Assembly: GCF_003660395.1 (NCBI RefSeq)
Contig: NZ_QXQT01000004.1
Coordinates: 39,273-103,272 of the forward strand
Length of the DNA stretch: 64,000 nucleotides
Reading direction: 5' to 3'
DNA from: Helicobacter vulpis
Lineage (GTDB): Bacteria; Campylobacterota; Campylobacteria; Campylobacterales; Helicobacteraceae
Position numbers and translations under genes: made by a program. How positions within the stretch are numbered: position 1 is the stretch's first letter; every line of letters begins with the position of its first letter. Below are positions 43,298 to 52,398 of the stretch, piece after piece. Under the pieces are notes generated by a model, which was not told the DNA's origin, ran no database searches, and saw only the letters and a list, made by a program, of their open reading frames with translations.

Positions 43298-44576
43298 AGC
43301 CCTCTTGTTGAGCGTGATGGTATTGACATTGGGTGCAGAAGAGACGCTTTTAGACCTCAGGCTCCCCCAAGAGGCGCGCTATTACCTCCCCAAGCACGCT
43401 TTTCCCATCCCAGATAAAGCCAAGCTCAAAAGCGCGTATTTAGAACAATGGTATGCCCCTTGGACGGGTATGGAAGTGATGCGCGATTTTGAAGAAGTCT
43501 TTTGGATGCAGGATCTCTTCAAAGCGGGGGGGTATGATGCCCAGTTGCGCCCCAACAACCCTAAAGCCTTAGATGCGCTGTGGGCGAGCATGGACACCGC
43601 ACACTACCCCAGTGTAGCCCTCAAGGCCGTGGTCGTGAAAGACGCTGATGTACGCGCCACCCCCACGGACAAGCCCTATTACAATAAGATAGGCTCTCCC
43701 TTCGATCGCTGGCAAAATTCGATGATCTTTGCGGGCACGCCCGTGCTCATCACCCATTACAACACGGATAGAACTTACGCGCATATCCAAAGCAGTTTTG
43801 TTTATGGCTGGGTTAAGGTGGAGCAACTCGCCCTAGTCAAACCCGCCACGATCCAAAAGCTCATGGCAATCACCCACTACATCACCCCTCTTGAAGACAA
43901 GATCCCCCTTTACGATCGCGCGCATAGAGTGGTCGCTAACACCCACATGGGTGAAATTTTAGCCCTAGCAGGGCCCCAACAAGTCTACACCTATGCCAAA
44001 GACTCCCAGGGTTTTGCTAAACTCATCTCCACCCCCTTTACCCCCCGCCACTTCACCCCTTTCCCACGCCCCTTAAGCCCGCGCGTGATGGCCGCCGTGA
44101 TCGACACCATGTTAGGCCAGCCCTATGGCTGGGGTGGCTCAGATCAAAAGCGCGATTGTTCGGCCTTCACTAGGGATAGCTTTGCGAGCTTTGGGATTTT
44201 ATTGCCCAGAAACTCTCTAGCCCAAGTGCGCTATGCTAATAACATGGTCGATCTTAGCCAAATGTCCGCTCCAGAAAAAGAACGCTACATTATCAAGCAC
44301 GCCACACCCTTTGCCACCATTCTTTGGCTCAAGGGGCATATCATGCTCTACTTGGGCACGCATGCACACAAGGCCATTGTGGCGCACAATATTTGGGCAA
44401 TTTCTGTGGGCAAGTCCAGGAGCGTGCACACCTACACCATTGGTAAGACCGTGATCACCACTCTAGAGCTGGGTAAGGAAAACAGGGGCCTCTCTTCTAA
44501 AACGCGATTGCTCATCGATCGCGTGGAAGCGATGTCCGATCTCTACGACTACAGCTTAAAGTTGGCGGCGCATTGA
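43290..44576 (+). CDS. Secreted NlpC/P60 peptidoglycan hydrolase
   Basis: 428 residues with a short N-terminal signal peptide (ALLLSVMVLTLGAEE). An SH3-like/stabilising region occupies the first two thirds. The C-terminal NlpC/P60 cysteine peptidase domain has the catalytic Cys in YGWGGSDQKRDCSAF and the His in WLKGHIMLYLG. It would cut cell-wall peptides in the periplasm. It is the counterpart of HP0087, which lies between rpoD and mqo in H. pylori as here. The ATG overlaps the end of the phosphatase pseudogene. Confidence 0.88.
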   Translation: MLKALLLSVMVLTLGAEETLLDLRLPQEARYYLPKHAFPIPDKAKLKSAYLEQWYAPWTGMEVMRDFEEVFWMQDLFKAGGYDAQLRPNNPKALDALWASMDTAHYPSVALKAVVVKDADVRATPTDKPYYNKIGSPFDRWQNSMIFAGTPVLITHYNTDRTYAHIQSSFVYGWVKVEQLALVKPATIQKLMAITHYITPLEDKIPLYDRAHRVVANTHMGEILALAGPQQVYTYAKDSQGFAKLISTPFTPRHFTPFPRPLSPRVMAAVIDTMLGQPYGWGGSDQKRDCSAFTRDSFASFGILLPRNSLAQVRYANNMVDLSQMSAPEKERYIIKHATPFATILWLKGHIMLYLGTHAHKAIVAHNIWAISVGKSRSVHTYTIGKTVITTLELGKENRGLSSKTRLLIDRVEAMSDLYDYSLKLAAH

Positions 44577-44618
44577 TTATGCTACAATCCGCCTTTTTAA
44601 CCCAAATAAAGGAAATGC

Positions 44619-45977
44619 ATGAAGCGGGATTTTGATGTGATCATCGTTGGGGGTGGGGTCTCTGGCTGTGCTCTGCTTTGGACCCTAAGCCAATACACAG
44701 ATTTGAAGAAAATCGCCCTTGTGGAGCGCGAGCGCGATGTGGCGCGCGTGAGTTCTAACGCTAAGGCCAATTCCCAAACCATTCATGACGGCGCGATTGA
44801 AACTAATTACACGGCACAGAAGGCCAAGAAGGTCAAGTTAGCGGCCGAGAAAATCCGCCGCTACGCTTTTAATAAAAATCTACAGAATAAAGCCATCTTT
44901 GAAATGCAAAAAATGGCCATCGGAGTGGGGGATAAAGAATGCGCTTTTATCGCCAAAAGACATGAAGAATTTAAAGAAATCTACCCCGGACTAACCTTCT
45001 TTGATAAAGCTAAGATCAAGGAAATCGAGCCGATGGTGATCGCCGAGCAACATGGTCTAGATCGCCCCGAAAATGTGGTGGGAAGTGGGTTTGAAAAATA
45101 TTGGTGTGGCATGAATTTTGAGCTGTTGAGCAAGAACTTCGTGCAGGAGGCAGTATCCCTCAATCCAGAGAACGAAGTCTTTTTCCGTTTCAAAGTTGGA
45201 AAGATCGAGCGTTGTATGGACGAGTGGGCGGTGATCTCCACAGAGGGCGATGAGATTTATGGAAAATTCGTGTTGGTGGACGCGGGATCTTACTCTCTGC
45301 CCTTAGCCCAATCCATGGGCTATGGCTTGGATTTGGGTTGTTTGCCTGTGGCCGGGAGTTTTTACTTTGTGCCCAGTGAATTACTGCGCGGTAAGGTATA
45401 CACCGTACAAAACCCCAAATTGCCCTTTGCAGCCTTGCATGGCGATCCGGATGTGTGGATTAAGGGTAAAACCCGCCTAGGCCCTACCGCTTTGGCGATG
45501 CCCAAACTAGAACGCCATAAAACTTCCTGCTTGAAGGGAATTAGTTGGGAATTGTTCAAAATGGACTTTAACATGGATGTGATGGGGATCGTCTTTGATC
45601 TCTTCACAGAGAGAGATATTAGAAACTATGTTTTTAAAAATATGGTTTTTGAGCTCCCCTACGTGGGCAAGCGTAAGTTTTTGCATGATGCGCGCAAAAT
45701 CATCCCTTCTTTGGCATTAAGCGACTTGCAATACGCCTCTGGATTTGGGGAAGTGCGCCCCCAAGTCCTGGATCGTGCTAAGAAAAAACTCATTTTAGGG
45801 GAACGCAAGATCACCACGCATCAAGGGATCACTTTCAACATGACCCCCTCTCCGGGCGCGACTAGCTGTTTAGAAAACGCCCTCAAGGACGCTAAGGAAA
45901 TCACGCAATACCTAGGCGCGCATTTGGATGTGGAACACTTCTATGAGGATTTATCCCCCGAAGAATTGACATCGTAG
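44619..45977 (+). CDS. mqo: Malate:quinone oxidoreductase
   Basis: A 452-residue FAD enzyme. [18 protein letters not shown] is the N-terminal dinucleotide-binding fold, and [20 protein letters not shown] is the Helicobacter Mqo signature, as in HP0086. It oxidises malate to oxaloacetate and reduces menaquinone at the inner membrane, standing in for NAD-malate dehydrogenase. TACAAT at 44583 may be its -10 box. The specificity-subunit gene begins 7 bases after its stop. Confidence 0.93.
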   Translation: MKRDFDVIIVGGGVSGCALLWTLSQYTDLKKIALVERERDVARVSSNAKANSQTIHDGAIETNYTAQKAKKVKLAAEKIRRYAFNKNLQNKAIFEMQKMAIGVGDKECAFIAKRHEEFKEIYPGLTFFDKAKIKEIEPMVIAEQHGLDRPENVVGSGFEKYWCGMNFELLSKNFVQEAVSLNPENEVFFRFKVGKIERCMDEWAVISTEGDEIYGKFVLVDAGSYSLPLAQSMGYGLDLGCLPVAGSFYFVPSELLRGKVYTVQNPKLPFAALHGDPDVWIKGKTRLGPTALAMPKLERHKTSCLKGISWELFKMDFNMDVMGIVFDLFTERDIRNYVFKNMVFELPYVGKRKFLHDARKIIPSLALSDLQYASGFGEVRPQVLDRAKKKLILGERKITTHQGITFNMTPSPGATSCLENALKDAKEITQYLGAHLDVEHFYEDLSPEELTS

Positions 45978-45984
45978 ATAGGGT

Positions 45985-47296
45985 ATGGGAGGCAGTAGCG
46001 CGTACTCGCGCGCGCAAGGGCATTTATCTGCTTGGCAAGCTTTGTGCGCCCTAGAGTGGGGGGAGGTGAGAGTGGGGGAGATTTTTGAGGTGCGCTCTAG
46101 CGCAAGGATACTCCATGCCAACACCCTACACATTGAGGAGTTGCCCAAAGAAGGCTTTTACCCCTATGTGGTGCGGAGCGCGCGTAATAATGGCATTAGG
46201 GGCTTTATTAAAGAAGACCCCGCCTTTTTAAACCCCGGTAAAACGCTCAGTTTTGCGATGGATACTTTTAGCGTGTTTTACCAAGAACGCCCTTATTTCA
46301 CTGGCAATAATGTAAAAATATTAGCCCCTAAATTTACAATCACTAGAAATATTGGGCTTTTCATCGCCACCGCTTTACAAAAGCGTGTCGCCCACCTAAG
46401 TTGGGGGACTAATTGCACCCTTAGCGACATTGAAAAATTGCGTTTTTCTCTACCCCACACCCCAAATAACCAAATTGCTTTTGAAGCAATAGAAGTCTTT
46501 ATAAGGGAACTTCAAGCGGAGCGCTTGAGGGAACTTCAAGCGTATCTAAAAGTAACAGGATTGGAGGACACCACTTTAACCCCCCAAGAAGAACATGCTC
46601 TAAAGATTTTTACAGAGCATTTTGAAAATCGGGGGGGGGGGGGGGCAAGCCGGGGGTAAGCAGAATGCTTACACCCGTTGCGCTCTAAGTGTAAGCCTTG
46701 TCTCTTCAAGTGTTGCACCAATAAAATGGCAAGAGTTTAAGGTAGGGGATTTGTTTACAAAAATAGAATTAAAGAAGCTAAACCCATTGGATAGCCGCCG
46801 TTTTAGATCTAGAACAAGAAAGCAAGAATATATAATTCCTGCTGTTGTTGCTAAAAGGGGTAATAACGGCGTGATGTATTATGTCGGCTTGAATGATTAT
46901 GAAACGGCTACAAATAAGCTTGTAGTGATTGCTAATGGTGCTGTAGCTAGCGGTCTAGTCTATTATCATGAAGACACTTTTACTATTCTGCATGATGCCT
47001 ATGCACTTGATTTAAGACAACACCCACTTAATAAAGAGAGGGGATTATTTCTTGCAACAACACTTCAAAATAAGATTTTTAAACTCTATGACTACAACAA
47101 TAAACCCACTTGGAACAAAATAATGCATGAAACAATCCCCCTACCCGTCCATAAAGATGGCACCATCGCCTATGATCTTATGGAGAGCTTTATTAAAGCC
47201 CTAGAGAAACAACACATTGATAAAGTTAAGCAAAAATGGGGCACGACATTAAATGCCTATGAAAGGGTGTTAGACACCCCTTTAAAGCCCGTTTAA
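45985..47296 (+). CDS. hsdS: Restriction specificity (S) subunit, phase-variable, currently out of frame
   Basis: Two open frames joined at a G15 tract (46631-46645). Frame one (45985-46659) holds target-recognition domain 1, opening with EWGEVRVGEIFEV. Frame two (46622-47296) holds domain 2, opening with KWQEFKVGDLFTKIE. The two openings are clearly repeats of each other, the hallmark of S subunits. Removing one G (or adding two) would join them into one 436-residue protein. No methylase or nuclease gene is adjacent, and the upstream neighbour is mqo, so this is an orphan or a donor cassette for BcgI/type I-like systems elsewhere. The start codon is uncertain. Confidence 0.82.
46631..46645 (+). 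repeat. Poly-G tract (G15) in the S-subunit gene
   Basis: Fifteen consecutive G between the two recognition domains. Slipped-strand length change would switch the gene between a one-domain truncated form and a two-domain form. At G15 the frame closes 14 bases later, at 46659. Confidence 0.95.
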
Positions 47297-47420
47297 CACG
47301 CTTTAACACAGGGAGCAAAACCGCGCCCAAACTGGGATTAGAAAAGCACGGCAAGGGGGACCGTATAAGCACCCACACCCATATTAGCCACAACATGGAC
47401 AACTCTAAAGCGTCTTCCTC

Positions 47421-49073
47421 TTAAGGCCTCTTCTCATAAAATCTATTCCCACAATACACCCTTTTTCTATGGGTATCAAACCTAGAACTCAATAAATCCT
47501 TACTTTCTAAATTATCCTTTGTGTGAATCCCCACTAGGGGCAAGAGAGTGTGGATAAGATCATCACTCATAAAGGGTTTATGCACAGCTTGGGCGAGTTG
47601 TTTGAGCTTTTCAGGATGTTTTTGTTTGAAGAGATCGCTAACATAGATCACAAAGGGAATCTCTACTCCAAAGCTAGAACAACGATGTCCATAAGTCTGA
47701 TTGCTCTCAAAGATGTCTTGAGCATGATCGGAGAGGTAAATGATGACCGCGTCTTTATTCTCAAAGAGTTTAAAAATCTCGCTCAAAATATAATCGGTGT
47801 AATACAAAGAATTGACATAATCTGCCACAATCTGCTTGTCTTTCTCATCTTGGACATGCAAACCTTGATAGGGGATGTCTGCAGGGGTGAACTTGGCAAA
47901 GGCTTTGGGGAAGCGGCGCTTGTAGATGGCATGGCTTCCAAATAAATGCAATAAAATAAAGTTTTTAGAAGCAAGTTGGGGTTGCCCATGCTGTGTTAGG
48001 ACATCTAAGATCCAGCCATCTTGGGTACTATTTTGAATGTCCAAAGGGCCATTGGCCCAATATTTATAGGTGAATGGGTGGGCTAGAAAGGCAAAGACAT
48101 TATTTCTGCTCAAATCATCTTGGGCATCTAGCCAAAAAGTCTTATAACCCGCTAAATTGAAAATCACCCCCAAGTTTTTTTGTTGGTACCAGGGGATGGC
48201 GCTATTTTCTACATCACCATAGTTTAGCAGAGTTTGAAAAACACTATAGGTGTTGGCAAAGGCTGAGATCACATTATCAAAGACAAACAGATTTTGCTCT
48301 CTCTCTGCTAAGCTACTCAGAAAAGGCGTATTGGGTACAGGGTAACCATAGACCCCCATAAAATTCTTAGACGCGCCCTCCCCGATGATTAAGATCACAT
48401 TGGGCACGTCCATGTCTACATGTACATAACCCTTAGGATAAGGTTGTTTGAAACTCTGATAGATGGCCCTAGTTTGATCCTCTTTCAGATTTTCCATGAT
48501 GGCAGAGATTTCCTTTACCACAGGAATGACGCGCGTTGTATTGGGGTCGATAAAAACACCGTGCAAACCTTGTAAATAGTAATTGCCAAAATTATGCGCC
48601 CAAAAAAGCACAAACAGAACCGCTAGGGTTTTAAGGCGTTGGCGCAATCTTAAGTACCACCTAAAACGCACAAGGTATAAAAAACCCACACAGGTAGCCA
48701 CATAGCCTAGAATAAAGCCCATGCGTGGCCAAATCATACTGCTTAAGAATTCTTGACTCTCCCTAGTGTTGGTGGCTAGCAGGGTACCCACCAGAGAGGG
48801 GGTAAAACCCATATGAAAGTAATAAGAGGCAAAGAAATCGATCAGATTGAGACTCAAGCTTACAAGGAGTAAAGTATTTTTCAAAAACCTCACTAGGACG
48901 GGAAACTCAAGCAAACTCAAGAGAAAGTAGAAAACATAGAAAATCAAGAAACTATAAAAAGCGACTTTGAGGACATACCAGAGTGTCTCCCCCCACACTT
49001 GCACATCCACAGCAAAAAAACTCGCCACCACAGGGGCTAGCCACATCAGAAAAAAGCGTTGATCTAAAAGCAT
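47421..49073 (-). CDS. eptA: Lipid A phosphoethanolamine transferase (EptA-like)
   Basis: A 550-residue inner-membrane protein with five N-terminal helices and a periplasmic sulfatase/alkaline-phosphatase domain from about residue 220. ILIIGEGASKNFMGVYGY (229-246) is the metal/nucleophile loop, and YLSDHAQDIFESNQTYGHR the second metal block. It adds phosphoethanolamine to lipid A, which in H. pylori lowers surface charge and polymyxin sensitivity. The Thr nucleophile of classical EptA is not evident, and Ser235 is the nearest candidate. It is the last gene of a five-gene minus-strand run. Confidence 0.82.
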   Translation of the reverse strand: MLLDQRFFLMWLAPVVASFFAVDVQVWGETLWYVLKVAFYSFLIFYVFYFLLSLLEFPVLVRFLKNTLLLVSLSLNLIDFFASYYFHMGFTPSLVGTLLATNTRESQEFLSSMIWPRMGFILGYVATCVGFLYLVRFRWYLRLRQRLKTLAVLFVLFWAHNFGNYYLQGLHGVFIDPNTTRVIPVVKEISAIMENLKEDQTRAIYQSFKQPYPKGYVHVDMDVPNVILIIGEGASKNFMGVYGYPVPNTPFLSSLAEREQNLFVFDNVISAFANTYSVFQTLLNYGDVENSAIPWYQQKNLGVIFNLAGYKTFWLDAQDDLSRNNVFAFLAHPFTYKYWANGPLDIQNSTQDGWILDVLTQHGQPQLASKNFILLHLFGSHAIYKRRFPKAFAKFTPADIPYQGLHVQDEKDKQIVADYVNSLYYTDYILSEIFKLFENKDAVIIYLSDHAQDIFESNQTYGHRCSSFGVEIPFVIYVSDLFKQKHPEKLKQLAQAVHKPFMSDDLIHTLLPLVGIHTKDNLESKDLLSSRFDTHRKRVYCGNRFYEKRP

Positions 49074-49703
49074 TCACACTTCAAAGCGTTTGTCATTTTC
49101 ATAGGCGTGATCCATCATATGGCTCAGTTGCAAGATTTGGCAAGACCCTTCCAAAAGATCAAAGATTCTAAGCAGACCATGCCATTCGCGATGGTAGGCC
49201 ACAATCCCGCATCCCTTGATGAAAATGTAGGATTGGGTTCTCTCTTGCAAGTAACGCAGGATGTCCGCGGCAGCGCGCCCTTGCCAATCCTTATAGTTCT
49301 TTGGATCATAGATGTCTATCCTTTGGCCTAAAAACGCGCAACTCAAATAATCTAGGGGGATTAAATGGGTGTGGGTGAGAGAATAGGCGATCGCATAGGG
49401 AGGGCGCGCGTAGGCGATGAAACGGGCTTCATCAAAATGCTGGTAAATGCGCGCATGGATGGGCGTGTCGTTGCTGGCTTCTTGCCAGCGGTAATCTGGG
49501 GTGTCTTGGCAAACCACAAGAGAATCTACATTCAAGTCGTCTAGAATCGCATCGCGCTTGTTGATCACAAAACGCCGCGCGCTCACCCGCGCTGAGATAG
49601 ACCCCTTGAAGATGCCAAATAGCCCCTGTCTAGACATAGAAAGGGAGATTCTAGGCAACTGCTTTAAGAGCAACCCATCCACTTCGCGCGCCAACACGTT
49701 CAA
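49074..49703 (-). CDS. Class II aldolase/adducin-like protein lacking metal ligands
   Basis: 209 residues whose overall pattern follows class II aldolase/adducin folds: GIFKGSISARVSARRFVINK at the start, PIHARIYQHFDEARFIAYARPPYAIAYSL in the middle, and IKGCGIVAYHREWHGLLRIF near the end. The zinc-binding HxH and NHG motifs of true aldolases are replaced (YARPPYA, KGCGI). It therefore probably lacks aldolase activity. It starts in overlap with the ATPase gene and is directly followed by the phosphoethanolamine transferase. Function unknown. Confidence 0.6.
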   Translation of the reverse strand: MNVLAREVDGLLLKQLPRISLSMSRQGLFGIFKGSISARVSARRFVINKRDAILDDLNVDSLVVCQDTPDYRWQEASNDTPIHARIYQHFDEARFIAYARPPYAIAYSLTHTHLIPLDYLSCAFLGQRIDIYDPKNYKDWQGRAAADILRYLQERTQSYIFIKGCGIVAYHREWHGLLRIFDLLEGSCQILQLSHMMDHAYENDKRFEV

Positions 49704-50509
49704 GACAAGCCTCTAAAATGTAACCAAGCTAGATCGCCCGGGTTGAGCGCGCAGGGGGAGTTCAGAGCTAGGGTTAATGTCTGTGTGTCTTTAGCCAATA
49801 CCTTAGCCAAGAGACCTTGCGCATTGGATTGGATTAATGTTTCAAAAGTACCCAATTCACAGCGATGCACCCCCTGATGCGCGCGCATGAGTACAATGTG
49901 ATCAGCTAGAGCGTAGGTTTCATGCAGGTCATGGGTTACTAATAGGGTGGTGAGCTTGAAGTGGGCGTTCAAACGCTTGAGCTCATGTTGGAGATGGGTG
50001 CGCGTGGGAATGTCTAGCGCGCTTAGGGGCTCATCTAAGAGCAATAGCGCATCGGGAGTTTTCAAGGCGCGCACTAAAGCGCGCGCCAGAGCGACACGCT
50101 GGGCCTGCCCCCCTGAAAGGGTACGTATAGGGCGTTTTAACAGGCCTTCAAGCCCCATTAAACCCACCACTTCTTGAAAAATATGCGGATCACTATTGCC
50201 AAAAGCGATGTTCTCAGAGACATTTAGATGGGGGAATAACGCGCCATCTTGAAAGACAAACCCCAAGGGGCGTTGCTGGACGGGCAGGCAAAACCGGTTT
50301 TGCGTATCTAGCCATACCTTGCCTTTAAAGCGCAAGATTCCCATACCAGGCTGTTCTAGTCCGGCAATGAGGCGTAAAAGCGTGCTTTTGCCCACCCCAG
50401 AAGCCCCAAAGATCACGCTAATTTGCCCACAGGGTAAACTGGTGCGCACATCTAGACAGAAAGGCCCCCGGGCACCCATACGCTGTGTTTGCAAGTGGAT
50501 TTCTAGCAC
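49700..50509 (-). CDS. modC: ABC transporter ATPase, ModC-like
   Basis: 269 residues. Walker A GASGVGKSTLLRL, signature LSGGQAQRVALARAL and Walker B ALLLLDEPLSALD are all intact. The C-terminal 50 residues (LAKVLAKDTQTLTLALNS) look like a short TOBE domain, as in the molybdate ATPase ModC (HP0475). No ModA or ModB gene is next to it, unlike in H. pylori, so it must work with permease parts encoded elsewhere, or serve another substrate. It overlaps terC by 7 bases and the aldolase-like gene by 4. Confidence 0.8.
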   Translation of the reverse strand: MLEIHLQTQRMGARGPFCLDVRTSLPCGQISVIFGASGVGKSTLLRLIAGLEQPGMGILRFKGKVWLDTQNRFCLPVQQRPLGFVFQDGALFPHLNVSENIAFGNSDPHIFQEVVGLMGLEGLLKRPIRTLSGGQAQRVALARALVRALKTPDALLLLDEPLSALDIPTRTHLQHELKRLNAHFKLTTLLVTHDLHETYALADHIVLMRAHQGVHRCELGTFETLIQSNAQGLLAKVLAKDTQTLTLALNSPCALNPGDLAWLHFRGLS

Positions 50510-51516
50510 TGTTTAGGCTTAATAAGACTTGCTACGATCCCCGCTCCCAGTACGCCCAACACCACGTAAAGGCTAGCACTAGGCCCAATCTCTAGGCCCA
50601 CCCCAAAGAGATGTTTGCTTGCGCCCAAAATAAGCTTGAGACTAATGAAGCCCAACACCACGATCACACTCTTTTCCAAGTAAACTAGATAACCCTTTAA
50701 CACTTCTAAGACAAAGTACAAAGAGCGCAGACCCAAAATGGCAAACATCATCGCGCTATAGATGATCAAGGGTTCTTTACTCACCGCGATCACAGCGGGC
50801 ACACTATCAAAGGCAAACATCACATCGCTAAGTTCGATCACTGCCAAGCACAGAAATAAGGGCGTGGCGATGTATTTGGCCTTAGCAAAGGCACTTTGGT
50901 GGTGCAAGTCGCTAGCGTCCTGCCCTTCCAAACTGCGCTCTAATTCGCTTAAACGCGTTTTATTGATGAAGAAGTCATGCCCTACGAGTTTAGGATAAAC
51001 CGGGAAGAATTTGTATACAAGCTTATAAGCCAAGTGCTGGGAATAATCTTCTATTTTTTCCTCTTCCTCCTTGGCTTGATTTTTAAGCATGACTACACAG
51101 CTATAACCCACCAAGACCCCAAAGAGAATCTCTACATAGGCAGAGAGATGCAAGAGACCACTCCCAATCAATACAAAGACCAGCCTAAAGATAATCGCGC
51201 CCAAAATGCCATAGTAGAGCACGCGGTGGCGGTACATTTCTGGCACATCAAACCACGCAAAAATGGCCATCATCACGAAGAGATTATCTACAGACAGGGC
51301 TTTTTCAAGCACATAACCGGTCAAAAAAAGCGACATGCTCGCTTTGCCATCGTGCCAGAGCAAGTACAGCGCAAAGAGCAAGGCCGTACCCACCCAAAAG
51401 AGCGACCACAGTCCCGCGCTTTTCAAGGTGATCTCTTGATCGTTTTGGTGCGCCTTGAAGTCAATGACTAGGGCAATGATCATGAAGGCCAAAAACACCA
51501 GCACATCTAAGCCCAT
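50503..51516 (-). CDS. TerC-family membrane protein
   Basis: A 337-residue integral membrane protein with about nine helices. EKALSVDNLFV and ELSDVMFAFDSVPAVIAVS are the two TerC signatures with acidic residues in the membrane. The family is linked to tellurite resistance and manganese or calcium export; the role here is unproven. Its ATG directly follows the ttcA stop. Confidence 0.88.
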   Translation of the reverse strand: MGLDVLVFLAFMIIALVIDFKAHQNDQEITLKSAGLWSLFWVGTALLFALYLLWHDGKASMSLFLTGYVLEKALSVDNLFVMMAIFAWFDVPEMYRHRVLYYGILGAIIFRLVFVLIGSGLLHLSAYVEILFGVLVGYSCVVMLKNQAKEEEEKIEDYSQHLAYKLVYKFFPVYPKLVGHDFFINKTRLSELERSLEGQDASDLHHQSAFAKAKYIATPLFLCLAVIELSDVMFAFDSVPAVIAVSKEPLIIYSAMMFAILGLRSLYFVLEVLKGYLVYLEKSVIVVLGFISLKLILGASKHLFGVGLEIGPSASLYVVLGVLGAGIVASLIKPKQC

Positions 51517-52287
51517 TTAGGCCCCCTGTGCGTCCAAAAACGCCCCATCGCTAAAGCTATTGGCGTGTACATTGCAAAAGGCATTCTTAAGAGAGGTAAA
51601 AAGCGTGGGGTTGTTGCGCTCCATCTCTTGTAAAAAATGCTTGGTGGCCGACCTCGCAATGGGAGGTTTGTCTGAATCGGGCTGTTTGGCCGGGCAATTG
51701 CAATCTGGGGCGGTGGGGATATTTTGGGAACGCACAAAGTCGATACTCTGTCTTTCTCGAATGTGGATCAAGGGTCGAATCACAAATAACCCATTCTCAG
51801 CCCTGTAAATGGGGGGCATGCTGCGCAAGCTCCCATTGTAGGTAAAATTCATAAAGAAACTCTCTACCGCATCGTCCAAATGGTGGGCGATGGCCAATTT
51901 ATTATACCCCTGCTCTAAAGCGTAATGATAAAGCACCCCACGGCGCATGCGCGAACAAAAACTGCAATAGGAGCTGTGTTCGCGGCGTTTCTCGCGGATT
52001 GTTTGGGCGATATTGGTGTGTAAAATCTCATGGGGAATGTTTTGTTCTGCACAGAGTTTAGTAAGCCATGCCAAGTCTTCATTGAGTCCATAATGCACCG
52101 TGGCGGCCTTGAATTCAAATTTAAAGGGGGCATGGGCGCGCATGCGGGCTAGCAAACAAGAGAGTAGAATGGAATCCTTGCCTCCGCTCAAGCCCACAAG
52201 CACGCGATCGCCCTCACTGATTAGATTGTAGGTGGCGTTGGTACGGCCTACAATGTTGAGAATCTTTTTACTAATGCTATAAACCAT
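51517..52287 (-). CDS. ttcA: tRNA 2-thiocytidine synthase TtcA
   Basis: 256 residues. GLSGGKDSILLSCLL is the PP-loop that binds ATP. CSFCSRMRRGVLYHYA carries the CxxC pair, and a third Cys (PTAPDCNCPAK) completes the 4Fe-4S site. It thiolates C32 of tRNAs. It is the first gene of the run ttcA-terC-modC-aldolase-like-eptA and diverges from selA. Confidence 0.92.
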   Translation of the reverse strand: MVYSISKKILNIVGRTNATYNLISEGDRVLVGLSGGKDSILLSCLLARMRAHAPFKFEFKAATVHYGLNEDLAWLTKLCAEQNIPHEILHTNIAQTIREKRREHSSYCSFCSRMRRGVLYHYALEQGYNKLAIAHHLDDAVESFFMNFTYNGSLRSMPPIYRAENGLFVIRPLIHIRERQSIDFVRSQNIPTAPDCNCPAKQPDSDKPPIARSATKHFLQEMERNNPTLFTSLKNAFCNVHANSFSDGAFLDAQGA

Positions 52288-52386
52288 ACTGGTCCTTTAA
52301 AGAGAGATAAAACCCCTCCCCTGCTGGCAAGATTATAGCAAAACTCCAGCAAAACGCACCAAGCCCCCAAATCCTTACACTTATGC

Positions 52387-52392
52387 TAAAAT
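52387..52392 (+). promoter_or_regulatory. Extended -10 of selA, close to the start codon
   Basis: TGCTAAAAT is an extended -10 (TGn at 52384-52386). It ends only 6 bases before the selA ATG, so the transcript would begin at or just before the start codon. No ribosome site is present, which fits a leaderless message. Confidence 0.45.
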
Positions 52393-52398
52393 CCCCCC

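Noticed and set aside
47268..47424. Short frame after the S-subunit gene (ends HNMDNSKASSS)
   Set aside because: Fifty codons at most, no start with a ribosome site, no family recognised. It may be a gene scrap, but I cannot support it as a feature.
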